A stretch of DNA of 64,000 nt from RFSX01 sp964591455. Lineage in GTDB: Bacteria > Bacteroidota > Bacteroidia > Chitinophagales > Saprospiraceae. This document shows, in pieces, positions 53,284-63,318 of the stretch. Position 1 is the first letter of the stretch. Every line of letters begins with the position of its first letter. The DNA lies in NCBI GenBank assembly GCA_964591455.1, contig CAZQDZ010000023.1, positions 1-64,000 on the forward strand, given 5' to 3'. The position numbers and the translations under genes are program-made. The notes under the pieces are model-generated. The model saw only the letters and a program-made list of their open reading frames with translations, was not told the origin of the DNA and searched no databases.

Positions 53284-54147
53284 ATGCCCATATCTGACCT
53301 ATATCAAATGGCTAAATCTACAATTGTAGAAGCACATGAGATTTGCTACATAGACCAAGGAGATGGTGAGCAGGTTCTGCTATTTTTACACGGGATGGGT
53401 AGTAGCTTAAAAGCTTGGTCTAAGAATATTCCTTTCCTAAGTTCTTCCTTCAGATGCATCGCTTTGGATGTTCCTGGTTTTGGTCGGTCGCCAAAAAAAA
53501 TCAATCCTACAGATGTACAGCACCTATCCAGAATCGTAACTTCTTTCATAGAACAATTAGAATTAAGTCAGGTGGTCCTGGTAGGCCATAGCATGGGCGG
53601 ACTGATGAGCATCTTGATTGCAGATCAAAATCCTGAATTAATCAGTAAACTGATACTGATAGCTCCTGCAGGTATAGAAGCGTATAGCAAAGAAGAATCA
53701 GAACTGATTAAGACCTATTTTACTGCTGAGCTTCTGGCAAGTTATGGTCCTGCATTTATAAGAAAGAATTTCAAATTGAATTTCTACAAGATGCCAGACG
53801 ATGCAAATTTTATGATAGAGGAGAGAATAATAAGAGCAAAAGATAAAGAAAAACATTTTTCATTCTCGCAAACGATGGCAGATACCAGCTACTCTATCTC
53901 TATTAATAATGTCAAGGATGCCTTGGGTCAGATACAAAAGCCAGTACTCATCTTATTTGGAGATAAAGACAAATTAATTCCTCATCATATTATGCATCCT
54001 GATCGGACAACAGAGATGATTGCACAGAAGGCTATCCAATTGTCCAAAGCAGGTCAATTAAAGATGTACAATAACTGTGGTCATTTTGTACACTGGGAAA
54101 GAAGTGATGAGGTCAATCAAGAAATTACAAACTTCATGGCAAGTTAG
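53284..54147 (+). CDS. alpha/beta hydrolase
   Basis: A 287-residue protein of the alpha/beta hydrolase fold. The oxyanion motif is LHGMGSS (about residue 36), the nucleophile elbow is VGHSMGG (Ser near 105), the acid is in GDKDKLIP and the His is in NNCGHFVHWE near the C-terminus. Length and order are typical of esterases and of MhpC-like C-C bond hydrolases; the substrate cannot be read from sequence. No signal peptide. It starts 35 bp behind the sdh terminator and is followed by a secreted-protein gene after 47 bp. Confidence 0.85.
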   Translation: MPISDLYQMAKSTIVEAHEICYIDQGDGEQVLLFLHGMGSSLKAWSKNIPFLSSSFRCIALDVPGFGRSPKKINPTDVQHLSRIVTSFIEQLELSQVVLVGHSMGGLMSILIADQNPELISKLILIAPAGIEAYSKEESELIKTYFTAELLASYGPAFIRKNFKLNFYKMPDDANFMIEERIIRAKDKEKHFSFSQTMADTSYSISINNVKDALGQIQKPVLILFGDKDKLIPHHIMHPDRTTEMIAQKAIQLSKAGQLKMYNNCGHFVHWERSDEVNQEITNFMAS

Positions 54148-54194
54148 AAATGAGATCATTATACAATTTTTGCAAAAGATAAAAACAAGATTTT

Positions 54195-55844
54195 ATGAAA
54201 AGGATAATGGCATTTGCAGCATTAATATGCACTACAACCATACTAGTTAGCCAAATTCCGGAGATTGCAGTAGGTCCCGAAATTCCTTTGAGGCAAAGCG
54301 ATGAATACCAAGGATTACTACACTCTGATGAATCAGGCTATACCATTTATTTGTATGAGAGATCAGGCAAGGGGATTCTAGGTGAGGCTGGTAGAAACCT
54401 AATCATTGAAAAATATGATGATGCATTCAACCAGGTGTACAGTTATGAGTATGGTGAGAAAGGAACAATTACTGTGGATTTAATCTCTACAGGAAAGTCA
54501 TTTGCTTGGACAGTTATAGAGAAAGTAGGCAGTTACAAGTATACCTATAAGTTAATTCCTATCGCCTTAAATGGCAAACAAGGTAGGGCTCAGAAATTGT
54601 ATACATTAGATATAGGTAAATCCTCTGACATACCTAAAACGAGAATGTTGGTTTCACCAGATTCCACCAAAGTAGGGTTTGTTACTTTAGTAGATAACAA
54701 TAGTAAGAAAGATGAATTAGAATTATACTGTGCAGTAGCTTCGGACCAAGGAGATATCTTATGGGATGATTGGCCCAGACTTCGTGGTAATCAGAAGCAA
54801 TATGAAATACAAGATGTCATACTCAATAATGATGGAGAATTCATTTTTCTGACTAAGTACAACAAGGACGAAAAAGCCAAAGAAACTGTCAAAAACAGGA
54901 ATGATGAAAAGATAGCAGGATATTCAATGCAGATAATTCAAGTGCACCCTGATCTCAAAAAAGTCCAACGCTATCCTATAGAGGTCGACCAGCAATTTGT
55001 ACACGAGGCAGCCATACAGATAGACCCACTGACTGATGACATTATCTGTTCAGGAATGATTTCTACTAAGGAAGGAGGAAATATCAATGGAGCTTTCTAT
55101 ACCCGCTACGATAGTGATTACAACCAAGTGGTCACTAATAATCGGGAATTTAGCAAGAATGAATTAATCAGCTTTGACAAAGCGAAGGTGGACGTCAATC
55201 TCAAAGAAGGTAAATCTGGGTTAGATGATGATTTTAATATCAGAGAACTTGTGGTGCTACCTAATGGCAGCACTATCATGATAGCAGAAGAAGTATACAC
55301 AAGAACAACCACTAACAACTTAAACCCTGTTAATGCTGCAGGTACATTTAATCGTTTCAATAATAGATCAGAATCCACAACACTTCATGCCAATGATATC
55401 GTGCTTGTGGACATAAGTCCTGAGGGAGATATTTCCAATGTAGATATCATACCAAAGAAACAATCAGTACAGGTGGCAAGAGGTGTCTTTCGAGCCATAG
55501 GTTCCGCAGATCTCTTTTTGAAAGATGATTACTTTCTTTCGTATAGTCAAATTAATATAGGTAATACGTTAATGCTAATGTACAATGAACGGGATAGCAA
55601 TTTTGACAGAGAGACCAGTCGACGACGCAATATTACCACTGGAAGGGACTTACGAACAGCAGCCTTAGATATTTCCTCTAATTCAATATCTCAAATTAGT
55701 CCCCTATTTGATGAGTTAGGAGATGATTATGTGATGGCAACGAATCGTTCTAAAAAAGTAGGAGAAAATCAGTTTTTCATGACACTTGTGGATCCACGGT
55801 CACGGAGAATTCGACATGTTAGACTTGCGGTGATGACTTTCTAA
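54195..55844 (+). CDS. secreted protein of unknown function
   Basis: A 549-residue protein with a signal peptide (residues 1-19, cleavage near LVSQ). The mature part is a long series of short beta strands with Gly/Asp turns, such as SDEYQGLLHSDESGYTIYLYE and LVSPDSTKVGFVTLVDNNSKKDE, reminiscent of a beta-propeller or of the Bacteroidota protein family without named domains. There is no sorting domain and no catalytic motif. Its last 26 bp overlap the convergent O-antigen-ligase-like gene. I do not recognise a family. Confidence 0.65.
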   Translation: MKRIMAFAALICTTTILVSQIPEIAVGPEIPLRQSDEYQGLLHSDESGYTIYLYERSGKGILGEAGRNLIIEKYDDAFNQVYSYEYGEKGTITVDLISTGKSFAWTVIEKVGSYKYTYKLIPIALNGKQGRAQKLYTLDIGKSSDIPKTRMLVSPDSTKVGFVTLVDNNSKKDELELYCAVASDQGDILWDDWPRLRGNQKQYEIQDVILNNDGEFIFLTKYNKDEKAKETVKNRNDEKIAGYSMQIIQVHPDLKKVQRYPIEVDQQFVHEAAIQIDPLTDDIICSGMISTKEGGNINGAFYTRYDSDYNQVVTNNREFSKNELISFDKAKVDVNLKEGKSGLDDDFNIRELVVLPNGSTIMIAEEVYTRTTTNNLNPVNAAGTFNRFNNRSESTTLHANDIVLVDISPEGDISNVDIIPKKQSVQVARGVFRAIGSADLFLKDDYFLSYSQINIGNTLMLMYNERDSNFDRETSRRRNITTGRDLRTAALDISSNSISQISPLFDELGDDYVMATNRSKKVGENQFFMTLVDPRSRRIRHVRLAVMTF

Positions 55845-57021
55845 GCAGGTTACTCTTGTGGATGGCTAACCCAATTATAACTCCTATCATACTATGAGTC
55901 AGTTTGATTTGGGTGAACAATAAGGTGACGAATAATAAAAAACAAAATAATCCCAATTCACTTGATAATAAGGGGCGAAACGCCAGATAAATGGCTATAG
56001 GTAAGAGCAGCCCCAAAAATCCTAATTGAAACAGCACCATATTTATAGCACCATCTAATCTATCCTTGTTCTCTATGATAGGAATGGTAAGAAACGACTG
56101 GCATTCACCTGACCTGTATAGTTTCCAAAGAAAAGACTGATAGTTACCTACACCTTTGGGTTTAAATCCATTGTATTTAAAGTTTAGGAAAGGGGCAATC
56201 GAGCTGGTAAATCTGACACCAATACTCCCATCTATCTTAGTTATATTCAATGGATTCTCTATAAAATGCAAAGCAATTTCACCCGCTCGCGTCTCTTCCA
56301 GTTTTTTCAATTGCTGATTTCCTACAGGTATAGCGATAGCCAGAAATAAGCCTATAAAAAATACGTAACGAAACTTAAATCTGAGTAGTTGTATAGCCGC
56401 AAATAGTAAACAGGCAAGCAAGAAAATTACGATTGCTGTAGAAGACCTGCTTAGAAAAATGAACTGTGCTAAGATAACTGGAATGATGTATTTGCTTTGT
56501 TTTTTAGTATAATTCAAAAATGAAAAAATCATAAAGAACAAACAAGTACTTCCGTAAAATGTAGGTTCTGGACATAATGATAGCACGCCTCTACCACCTA
56601 ACAATGATCCTCTGTTAGCATTCAGCAAAAAACCCATAAAATCCGGATACCAATAAAGCTGGACTAAACCCACAATGCCATATACAACCACCGCAAAAAC
56701 AAATAACCCGAATGGCAACTTCAACTTAAGTTGGCTATAAATCGTATAGGTTGCAGACGCTAATAATGGAGGTGATAAGTAGTTCATTAATATCCTCAAT
56801 AGTCCATAAGTTCCGAGGGTGTTCATGAAGATTAGCGAGAGTGAAATCAGAAACTGTACATATAATAGGATGATAGCAGGTGTGAGTTTCTTGTTTCTTA
56901 CTGCAAACAAGACTATACATGCAAAAATCAAGGCATTGGGTTGCGTATCTGTTCCTAGCTGAAAAAAGTCCAGATAAGGGAACACAGCCATAAAGAAAAA
57001 TATATATACCAGGATTCTCAC
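55819..57021 (-). CDS. O-antigen ligase/polymerase-like membrane protein
   Basis: A 400-residue protein with about ten predicted membrane segments and a large extracytoplasmic loop (about 240-325). The layout (clustered N-terminal helices, a loop carrying GSIGVRFTSSIAPF with an Arg, and a loop near GGRGVLSLCPEPTFYGST) resembles the Wzy/WaaL O-antigen polymerase-ligase group, which joins polysaccharide to lipid A or extends it. Sequence identity in this group is poor, so this is a fold-level call. It overlaps the convergent secreted-protein gene by 26 bp and lies 30 bp after the TPR gene on the same strand. Confidence 0.62.
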   Translation of the reverse strand: MRILVYIFFFMAVFPYLDFFQLGTDTQPNALIFACIVLFAVRNKKLTPAIILLYVQFLISLSLIFMNTLGTYGLLRILMNYLSPPLLASATYTIYSQLKLKLPFGLFVFAVVVYGIVGLVQLYWYPDFMGFLLNANRGSLLGGRGVLSLCPEPTFYGSTCLFFMIFSFLNYTKKQSKYIIPVILAQFIFLSRSSTAIVIFLLACLLFAAIQLLRFKFRYVFFIGLFLAIAIPVGNQQLKKLEETRAGEIALHFIENPLNITKIDGSIGVRFTSSIAPFLNFKYNGFKPKGVGNYQSFLWKLYRSGECQSFLTIPIIENKDRLDGAINMVLFQLGFLGLLLPIAIYLAFRPLLSSELGLFCFLLFVTLLFTQIKLTHSMIGVIIGLAIHKSNLLRKSSPQV

Positions 57022-57051
57022 ACCCGAAAATTACTATCTATTCGCGAGACA

Positions 57052-58209
57052 CTACTTACCAAAGTGCAATTGCTCCTTAAGTAGTCTTACCCGACCCTTA
57101 GCATACGACTTGTAGCTATCATTAGTGTCCGCGCTATTCATATACTTCTGATAATATCTGACTGCAATATTCTTGTCCTTATAATATTGGTCAGAAGCTC
57201 GGCCGAGATAGAAGAGCACCAGTGGGTCATCCCCATATTTGTATGCATCCTGGTAGTGAGGAATGGCGTCTTTGTTATTGGCATTCTTAGAATAGATTCT
57301 GCCTAGATTCCGATGATAGATATCTATGTTGGAAGAGATACCTTCTTCTAGGGCTTTCTGAAAATGATAAATGGCGTTTTCTGCTTCTTCTAGTTTTTCA
57401 TAGGCGATTGCTAGATGATAATGTGCATATTCTTTCGTGCTAGAATCATCCAGTGCTCTTGTCAGATAGAACACGGCTTGGTCAAGTGAATCAATTTGCA
57501 AGTACGCATAACCAAGTATCTTACTCTCATGGGCCCGAAAATCTACGCGGCCAATGACCTTTTCCATATAGTACGTCGTAGAGTCATAGGCTTTCTGGCG
57601 GTATTTACTATTAGCTATGAGTAAAGCATAATGATGGTTGGTGCTGTCCTGAGTCAAGCCTTTCCATAGAAGACTATCCGCTTCGAGATGCTTGTCCTCC
57701 ACTATATATATTTCTGCTAGACCCTTTAGGGCATATTGATCGAAGGGATTAAGATTGAGTGCCTCATTATAAAATGTCTTTGCATACCTGTATAGCTTAG
57801 CGCCATAATATTGTCTTCCCAACTTTCTATAGTAGATAGGATCATCTGGAAATTGATTGACAATCTTAGTGTAGTACTTGATGGCTTTGGGGGTGTTGTT
57901 TTCCTGCTCATAGATGCCAGCAAGTGTGGAGAGGATAGATTTAGGTGCCTCATATAGTGTATCTATTTGTATGAAATAGTCCTTGGCATAGTTAAGCCTA
58001 CCCATTTTGTGTGCACTCAGCCCAGCACGTGACAAGGTGTGCAGAGAAGTATCGCCGCTGAGTACCAACTTATTATATTCATCAAAAGCTGATACGTAAT
58101 CTGCTTTGGCAAATAATGAATCGGCTGTCACATGCCTAGATGCCTCTTGACTGTTGAGTACTTGTGCTACAATCAGGCATGACAATGTAATAAGGTTGAC
58201 TAATTTCAT
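57052..58209 (-). CDS. secreted TPR-repeat protein
   Basis: A 385-residue protein from the ATG at 58209 (the frame from 58224 adds five residues). The signal peptide ends VLNSQ. The mature part is almost wholly TPR: FAKADYVSAFDEYNKLVLSG, AIKYYTKIVNQFPDDPIYYRKLGRQYY, FYNEALNLNPFDQYALKGLAEIY and so on, ten or more units. It is probably periplasmic and acts as a scaffold. It may be cotranscribed with the O-antigen-ligase-like gene 30 bp downstream. No partner can be deduced. Confidence 0.75.
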   Translation of the reverse strand: MKLVNLITLSCLIVAQVLNSQEASRHVTADSLFAKADYVSAFDEYNKLVLSGDTSLHTLSRAGLSAHKMGRLNYAKDYFIQIDTLYEAPKSILSTLAGIYEQENNTPKAIKYYTKIVNQFPDDPIYYRKLGRQYYGAKLYRYAKTFYNEALNLNPFDQYALKGLAEIYIVEDKHLEADSLLWKGLTQDSTNHHYALLIANSKYRQKAYDSTTYYMEKVIGRVDFRAHESKILGYAYLQIDSLDQAVFYLTRALDDSSTKEYAHYHLAIAYEKLEEAENAIYHFQKALEEGISSNIDIYHRNLGRIYSKNANNKDAIPHYQDAYKYGDDPLVLFYLGRASDQYYKDKNIAVRYYQKYMNSADTNDSYKSYAKGRVRLLKEQLHFGK

Positions 58210-58296
58210 TGGCCTATTTATCATTGAGATGTCAATATAGTGAGGAATGGCGTATGAGTATACGCTAGCATATATAATTTGATTACCTTAACTCCT

Positions 58297-59736
58297 ATGA
58301 GTAGCCATGTTAAGAGGAAAAATGTAGGATTTGGAAAATCAATAATACCAATAGCCTTCTTTGCTATCGTATTGATTTTCGGGTTATTTGTACAGCCAGT
58401 CATCTTTAAGGAAAAACCCCTACCCTTAGGTGTGCTGATTATGATGGCGTTTTCATTTAGCTCCATGTACTTGTTATGGTTGGGATATAGTTGGGATGAG
58501 ATACAAGCTAGCATAGTCAAAAAAGTTGGAGATTCTGTTGGTGTTATTCTAATACTATTTTCCATAGGCGTATTGATTGGGAGTTGGATTATCTGTGGTA
58601 CCATACCTATGCTCATTTATTATGGTATCTCTTGGATAGATCCTAATTGGATTTATATCTTTTCCTTTCTAATCTGCATTATATTCTCACTGCTTACAGG
58701 TACCTCTTGGGGATCGGCTGGGACCATAGGTATAGTGATGATGGGTATATCAGAAGTATATGATGCCAATCTATGCATTACTGCCGGTGCGATAGTCGGT
58801 GGCTCTTTTTTTGGTGATAAAATGTCTCCCTTATCTGATACCACCAATGTGGCCTCACTGGCTACAGACGTGCCCCTCTTTCAGCACATTAACTCCATGA
58901 TGTATACGACAGGACCAGCAGCGCTGATTGCGGGGGTAATTTATATCTTTTTGTCTCCTGCCGTGTCTGGTGAAGCGCTGAGCGCCTCAGCACAGCAACC
59001 AGAGCTAATAGAAGAGACCTTAGTGGGATTGGAAAATATGTTCAATTTTAATCTGATTCTGCTCATACCCCTAGTCGTGGTTGTGTGGGGTTCTGTGACC
59101 AAGAAACCTATCGTATTGACTTTGCTAGGCTCTGCGTGGATTGCCATGTTGATAGCTCTTACGATGCAATCTTTTTCATTTGGAGACATTATAGAATCTT
59201 TCAACAAAGGATTTTCTACGACGATGGCTGCCTCCGATGCCAATGCAAAAGCACTTAATATTCTCAATAGAGGTGGTCTTTACAACCTGATAGATGGCAT
59301 AGTAAGTTGTTTTCTGGTGTTTGCCCTCATCGGTACCTTTGATGTGATTAATGCCATAGACAATGTTATAGGAAAAATATTAGAGAAAATTCATAGTAGA
59401 AGAGCCACTGTGGTCGCTGCACTCTCTAGCACCTTACTGACAAACCTAACAGCCTCCAACCAATATGCTACTAGTTTCATAATCGCGGAAGCATTTAAGA
59501 AGAAGTTTGATAAGTTAGGCATAGACAGAAAGGTCTTATCCAGATCCATAGAAGATGCCGGTACCATGATGGAGAATCTAGCACCTTGGACACCGTCTGG
59601 AATTTTCATGGCAGGGGCCTTAGGTGTAACTTCATTGGAGTATGCGCCATATCAATTTATCTCTCTGGCCAATATTGTCATCGCCTACTTTTTTGCGATG
59701 ACAGGCATCGCTTGTTTTTATAATAGGAAGGATTAG
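58297..59736 (+). CDS. nhaC: NhaC-type Na+/H+ antiporter
   Basis: A 479-residue membrane protein with about twelve helices. The NhaC motifs are visible: SVGVILILFSIGVLIGSWI, GTSWGSAGTIGIVMMGI, and the Asp-containing GAIVGGSFFGDKMSPLSDTT, plus a second repeat (LTASNQYATSFIIAEAF). These exchange cytoplasmic Na+ for external protons and are frequent in marine or halotolerant bacteria. I start at the ATG at 58297 rather than the TTG at 58279. The FkbM methyltransferase gene follows after 7 bp on the same strand. Confidence 0.9.
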   Translation: MSSHVKRKNVGFGKSIIPIAFFAIVLIFGLFVQPVIFKEKPLPLGVLIMMAFSFSSMYLLWLGYSWDEIQASIVKKVGDSVGVILILFSIGVLIGSWIICGTIPMLIYYGISWIDPNWIYIFSFLICIIFSLLTGTSWGSAGTIGIVMMGISEVYDANLCITAGAIVGGSFFGDKMSPLSDTTNVASLATDVPLFQHINSMMYTTGPAALIAGVIYIFLSPAVSGEALSASAQQPELIEETLVGLENMFNFNLILLIPLVVVVWGSVTKKPIVLTLLGSAWIAMLIALTMQSFSFGDIIESFNKGFSTTMAASDANAKALNILNRGGLYNLIDGIVSCFLVFALIGTFDVINAIDNVIGKILEKIHSRRATVVAALSSTLLTNLTASNQYATSFIIAEAFKKKFDKLGIDRKVLSRSIEDAGTMMENLAPWTPSGIFMAGALGVTSLEYAPYQFISLANIVIAYFFAMTGIACFYNRKD

Positions 59737-59743
59737 CTATAGT

Positions 59744-60658
59744 ATGAATAAAGAAATATTACTTAAAAATTTGGCATCCTTAGAGCTAAAAGCATCAGCC
59801 TCTAGACTTCACAAATTATTTACTACTCCATTTAAGTATATCCATGCTTTATTATTCAGAGAACTTATATATAAAAGAACACGTAAGGAAAAGAAAGTCA
59901 AGACAGAAAATTTTTTCGGCGTAAAGATGGAACTTCTACTTCCATCTAGTACTGACATCTATCTGCTTGGAGGCAAGTCACATTTGTCTGAAATAAGACT
60001 TGCCAAATTCATGGTTAATAATATTGAAAGTGGACAGACATTTGTTGATGTTGGAGCACACTACGGATACTTCACTTTACTTGGATCCACGCTTGTAGAC
60101 GTTTCTGGTCGTGTGTATGCATTTGAGGCAGCACCTAAGTCATATAATATTCTTTTGGAGAATACGCAATCTATTCTAAACACCGAAAGTTATAATCTCG
60201 CTGTATCTGATAATAAGGCTGAACTTATATTCTATGAGTTTCCAAATTTATACTCTGAATACAATACGATCTATCCAGATCAGTTTAAGGATGAGGATTG
60301 GATTACATCTTATCCCCCTAAGAAAATTGCCGTCGATAGCATTACGTTAGATGATTTTTTTTTCGAGCGCAGTATAGTACCCGATATGATAAAGATAGAT
60401 GTAGAGGGTGCTGAACAGTTAGTGATAAATGGAAGTTTAAATTATTTGGACCAACATGCTCCATTAATAATTATGGAATACTTGGGAGAAAGTAGAGAAA
60501 ATTCAGAACATAAATTAGCTGAGACAAAATTAAATGCCCTAGGCTATCATGCTCACAGAATAGACCAATCTGGAGAGATTATGATTCTAAAATCAGCATC
60601 GATATATTTTGAGGAAAACCATATAGATTCTGATAATATTGTATTTAAAAAGATCTAG
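59744..60658 (+). CDS. FkbM-family methyltransferase
   Basis: A 304-residue protein with an N-terminal helical part (about 1-90) and an S-adenosylmethionine-dependent Rossmann domain: FVDVGAHYGYFTLLG (motif I, about residue 100) and DMIKIDVEGAE (post-motif acidic loop). This is the FkbM pattern; members usually O-methylate sugars or small molecules, often in polysaccharide or antibiotic pathways. It lies 7 bp after the antiporter and close to the putative O-antigen ligase, which fits polysaccharide modification, but no other glycan genes are present. Confidence 0.82.
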   Translation: MNKEILLKNLASLELKASASRLHKLFTTPFKYIHALLFRELIYKRTRKEKKVKTENFFGVKMELLLPSSTDIYLLGGKSHLSEIRLAKFMVNNIESGQTFVDVGAHYGYFTLLGSTLVDVSGRVYAFEAAPKSYNILLENTQSILNTESYNLAVSDNKAELIFYEFPNLYSEYNTIYPDQFKDEDWITSYPPKKIAVDSITLDDFFFERSIVPDMIKIDVEGAEQLVINGSLNYLDQHAPLIIMEYLGESRENSEHKLAETKLNALGYHAHRIDQSGEIMILKSASIYFEENHIDSDNIVFKKI

Positions 60659-60707
60659 GTACTTCGCAGAGCATCGTTTGTTTTATACTAGGGAGCAGCA
60701 AGTGATC

Positions 60708-61721
60708 TTACTCTCCATAAGCCTCCATTGATTTCTCTATATGCTTCTTAATCCTATTCCTTAATCTTCTTGGTTTAATTACAGTCATAGATGAACCAAA
60801 GCCCAGGATTAATCTTTCCAGTTCAAAATTGTGGTGAGCCCTCAGAGTAATTAAAATGGATCCATCTGCATACTCACCTATCATTTCTTGTGATGGGTGC
60901 AGTGGCTTTGTCATAACATAAGGCGCATTGGAGATATCTACTCTGAGTTCTATATCGATGATGTCCTTGTCTGATAAGACGGTGACACCGATTGTATTCC
61001 TATAATATTCATCTGGATTAAATGACGGCTTAGTATACCTGTGCTCTGTATCAAAAGTAATAGACAAAATTCTGTCTAAGGCCAGCGTCATTATTTCTTT
61101 TTTACCCTTCTTTTTTCCTACAGTAAACCACCTGTTATTATACTCCTTAAGTATATAAGGTGTAAAAGTTATATGTGAAGGTTTTCTAGCTCTGAATGAC
61201 TGATACTCTATTACTATGACCAGTTTTTTGAGAATGGCTTGATAGATGGTGTCCAGATGATTAATCCCCTGTAACAACTCATTTTTATCTAGGTGAATGA
61301 TGGCGGGCTGATCTTTCGTCTCTCGATACACCTTATCCTCCAGTTTTTGTATGACCCCATTGAGCTCAGAGAAGAGGGAGAAGTTTTTGAATTGTCTCAG
61401 CATCTCCATGGATTCAGCAAGAATATCCATGTCCATATCTGTGATAGGTACCTCAGTTATGGAGTAACCCGTTGTCTCATATTTATAATATTTCCTTTCG
61501 TACACTACAATAGGCGCACTATACCCCAATTTGTCACTACGCATGTTTTGTATATCCAGTTGCACAGTACGTTTGCTGACATAGCTATCCTTTCCTTCAT
61601 ACTCATACAGCGCATCTGAGCAGGCTTCTATTAGGTTATCCAGCGTCCACTTCCTGTTTGTATTCTGTAAGCACTTATCTATAGTGAGATAGCGCATAAG
61701 CGCATTTTTATTAGTAGCCAT
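60708..61721 (-). CDS. WYL-domain transcriptional regulator
   Basis: A 337-residue protein from the ATG at 61721. The N-terminal part (about 1-85) has a helix-turn-helix (NALMRYLTIDKCLQNTNRKW, LDNLIEACSDALYEY) with a conserved second half, and residues about 145-310 form a WYL domain: IVIEYQSFRARKPSHITFTPYIL, then NNRWFTVGKKKG. WYL domains bind ligands, probably nucleic acids or nucleotides, and many such proteins control RNA repair or defence genes. It is divergent from rtcB, sharing a short region with a perfect 9-bp inverted repeat at 61746-61768. Confidence 0.87.
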   Translation of the reverse strand: MATNKNALMRYLTIDKCLQNTNRKWTLDNLIEACSDALYEYEGKDSYVSKRTVQLDIQNMRSDKLGYSAPIVVYERKYYKYETTGYSITEVPITDMDMDILAESMEMLRQFKNFSLFSELNGVIQKLEDKVYRETKDQPAIIHLDKNELLQGINHLDTIYQAILKKLVIVIEYQSFRARKPSHITFTPYILKEYNNRWFTVGKKKGKKEIMTLALDRILSITFDTEHRYTKPSFNPDEYYRNTIGVTVLSDKDIIDIELRVDISNAPYVMTKPLHPSQEMIGEYADGSILITLRAHHNFELERLILGFGSSMTVIKPRRLRNRIKKHIEKSMEAYGE

Positions 61722-61745
61722 ATCATTGTATCTTAATAAATCTTT

Positions 61746-61768
61746 ACTGCGCAACAAGATTGCGCAGT
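61746..61768. promoter_or_regulatory. perfect inverted repeat, putative WYL operator
   Basis: ACTGCGCAA (61746-61754), spacer CAAGA, TTGCGCAGT (61760-61768): a 9-bp perfect palindrome in the 80-bp gap between divergent WYL and rtcB genes, 25 bp from the regulator start and 33 bp from rtcB. A dimeric regulator could bind here and control both promoters. A second, weaker repeat TATTGT/ACAATA lies at about 61780-61799. Confidence 0.6.
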
Positions 61769-61801
61769 CACAAAAATATATTGTGTCATAATACAATAAC
61801 A

Positions 61802-63175
61802 ATGAAAATTACAGGAAAACATTTGCTCTCGATGGGTTACCGACAAGGTAAGTGGTTTAGAACTGCCTTGGACCATGCTAATGAACAGCGACTCACAGGT
61901 GATGAGCTCACAGCCTATCTTGATAGTGTGCAACCTGTACTTATAGAGCCACTAACAGAAGGCAAGCCATATCATATCAACATCGACTCACAGAATGAGA
62001 TGGAAGAAGCTAATGTAGCTACGGTATGTCACACTATGGACCAGCTGATGTTGACACCAACACTTACAGGTGGTGCAGTCATGCCTGATGCTTGTCCGAC
62101 TGGTCCTCCAGGACACATTCCTGTAGGAGGGATTGCTATAGCCAAAAATGCGATCCATCCTGCCATGCATAGTGCAGATATATGCTGTTCTGTGATGATG
62201 ACCTCTTTTGGGATGGCTGACCCAAAGCAAGTCTTGGATGTTGCACATTCCATTACACATTTCGGCCCTGGCGGAAGAGATGATATGTCGAGGTTGCCTA
62301 AGGAACTATCCGATCAGATCAGAGGGAATATGTTTTTGGACTCTAAAAGATCGTATCAGTTGGCGACTAAGCACTTAGGCACCCAAGGCGATGGTAATCA
62401 CTTCCTTTATGTGGGACAGTCGGAGCAAACGGGGGAAACGATTATGGTGACTCATCATGGTAGTCGAGGATTTGGCGCCAACTTATATAGAGCAGGAATG
62501 AAAGTCGCGGAGAAGTTTCGAAGAGCAATGGCACCTAAGGTGATGAAGACCAATGCATGGATTCCTTATGATACTGAGGAGGGGAAAGCGTATTGGGAAG
62601 CTTTACAAATCGTAAGATCTTGGACTAAGCTGAATCATAACACTTTGCACGATGAGGTCGTCCAAAAAATGAAAACAGATATTCAATCCAGATTTTGGAA
62701 TGAGCACAACTTTGTTTTCAAAGATGGTGAGGACTTTTATCATGCCAAAGGGGCTACGCCGCTTGATGATAAATTTGTTCCGGATAGTTATGAAGGGTTA
62801 AGACTGATACCACTTAATATGAGTGAACCAGTATTGGTTGTCAAAGGAGATACAACTGAAAACAATCTTGGTTTTGCGCCTCATGGTGCTGGCAGGAACG
62901 TAAGCCGATCACAACATCGAAGAATAAACCAAGATCGAACCATTGAAGAGATTTTTGCGACAGAGACCCAAGGTCTTGATGTCAGATTCTTTTCAGAGCA
63001 GATTGATATTACGGAACTGCCATCTGCATACAAAAATGCCGATGCCGTCCAAGAACAAATGAAAGCATTTGGACTTGGTGAAGTAGTAGACAAAATCTTA
63101 CCGTACGGGTGCATTATGGCAGGTGACTGGCAAAAAGATGCACCTTGGAAGAAAAGAAGAAGAAAAAAGAAATAA
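61802..63175 (+). CDS. rtcB: RtcB-family RNA ligase (RNA-splicing ligase)
   Basis: A 457-residue protein from the ATG at 61802; the earlier ATG at 61760 would lie in the operator region. RtcB joins 2',3'-cyclic phosphate or 3'-phosphate to 5'-OH RNA ends with GTP and Mn. Seen: HSADICCSVMM (the Asp and Cys of the Mn site; usual DIGCGM), LGTQGDGNHFLYVG, THHGSRGFG, YHAKGAT and PHGAGRNVSRSQ with the guanylylation His. All metal and nucleotide positions I can check are present. No archease gene is near, as usual for bacteria. Divergent to the WYL regulator. Confidence 0.9.
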   Translation: MKITGKHLLSMGYRQGKWFRTALDHANEQRLTGDELTAYLDSVQPVLIEPLTEGKPYHINIDSQNEMEEANVATVCHTMDQLMLTPTLTGGAVMPDACPTGPPGHIPVGGIAIAKNAIHPAMHSADICCSVMMTSFGMADPKQVLDVAHSITHFGPGGRDDMSRLPKELSDQIRGNMFLDSKRSYQLATKHLGTQGDGNHFLYVGQSEQTGETIMVTHHGSRGFGANLYRAGMKVAEKFRRAMAPKVMKTNAWIPYDTEEGKAYWEALQIVRSWTKLNHNTLHDEVVQKMKTDIQSRFWNEHNFVFKDGEDFYHAKGATPLDDKFVPDSYEGLRLIPLNMSEPVLVVKGDTTENNLGFAPHGAGRNVSRSQHRRINQDRTIEEIFATETQGLDVRFFSEQIDITELPSAYKNADAVQEQMKAFGLGEVVDKILPYGCIMAGDWQKDAPWKKRRRKKK

Positions 63176-63187
63176 CTTTGTAGTCTA

Positions 63188-63286
63188 ATGACGCAGAAAA
63201 ATTTACATACGGAGAAGCTTTTTGAAGCACTAGGACGTATAGATATACCTAATCAATATTTGATAGGAGAACGTATAATGCAATAA
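63188..63286 (+). CDS. possible 32-residue ORF behind rtcB
   Basis: Starts 13 bp after rtcB: ATG at 63188, TAA at 63284-63286, encoding MTQKNLHTEKLFEALGRIDI and 12 more residues. The distance and the absence of a separate promoter suggest read-through from rtcB; the terminator at 63319-63352 lies behind it. Nothing known is recognised, and the short length means chance cannot be excluded. Confidence 0.35.
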   Translation: MTQKNLHTEKLFEALGRIDIPNQYLIGERIMQ

Positions 63287-63318
63287 TGATATAAAGTATA
63301 TATCGAGATAAAATGCAG

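Noticed and set aside
62000..62253. Minus-strand ORFs within rtcB
   Set aside because: Antisense shadows of a strongly conserved coding region.
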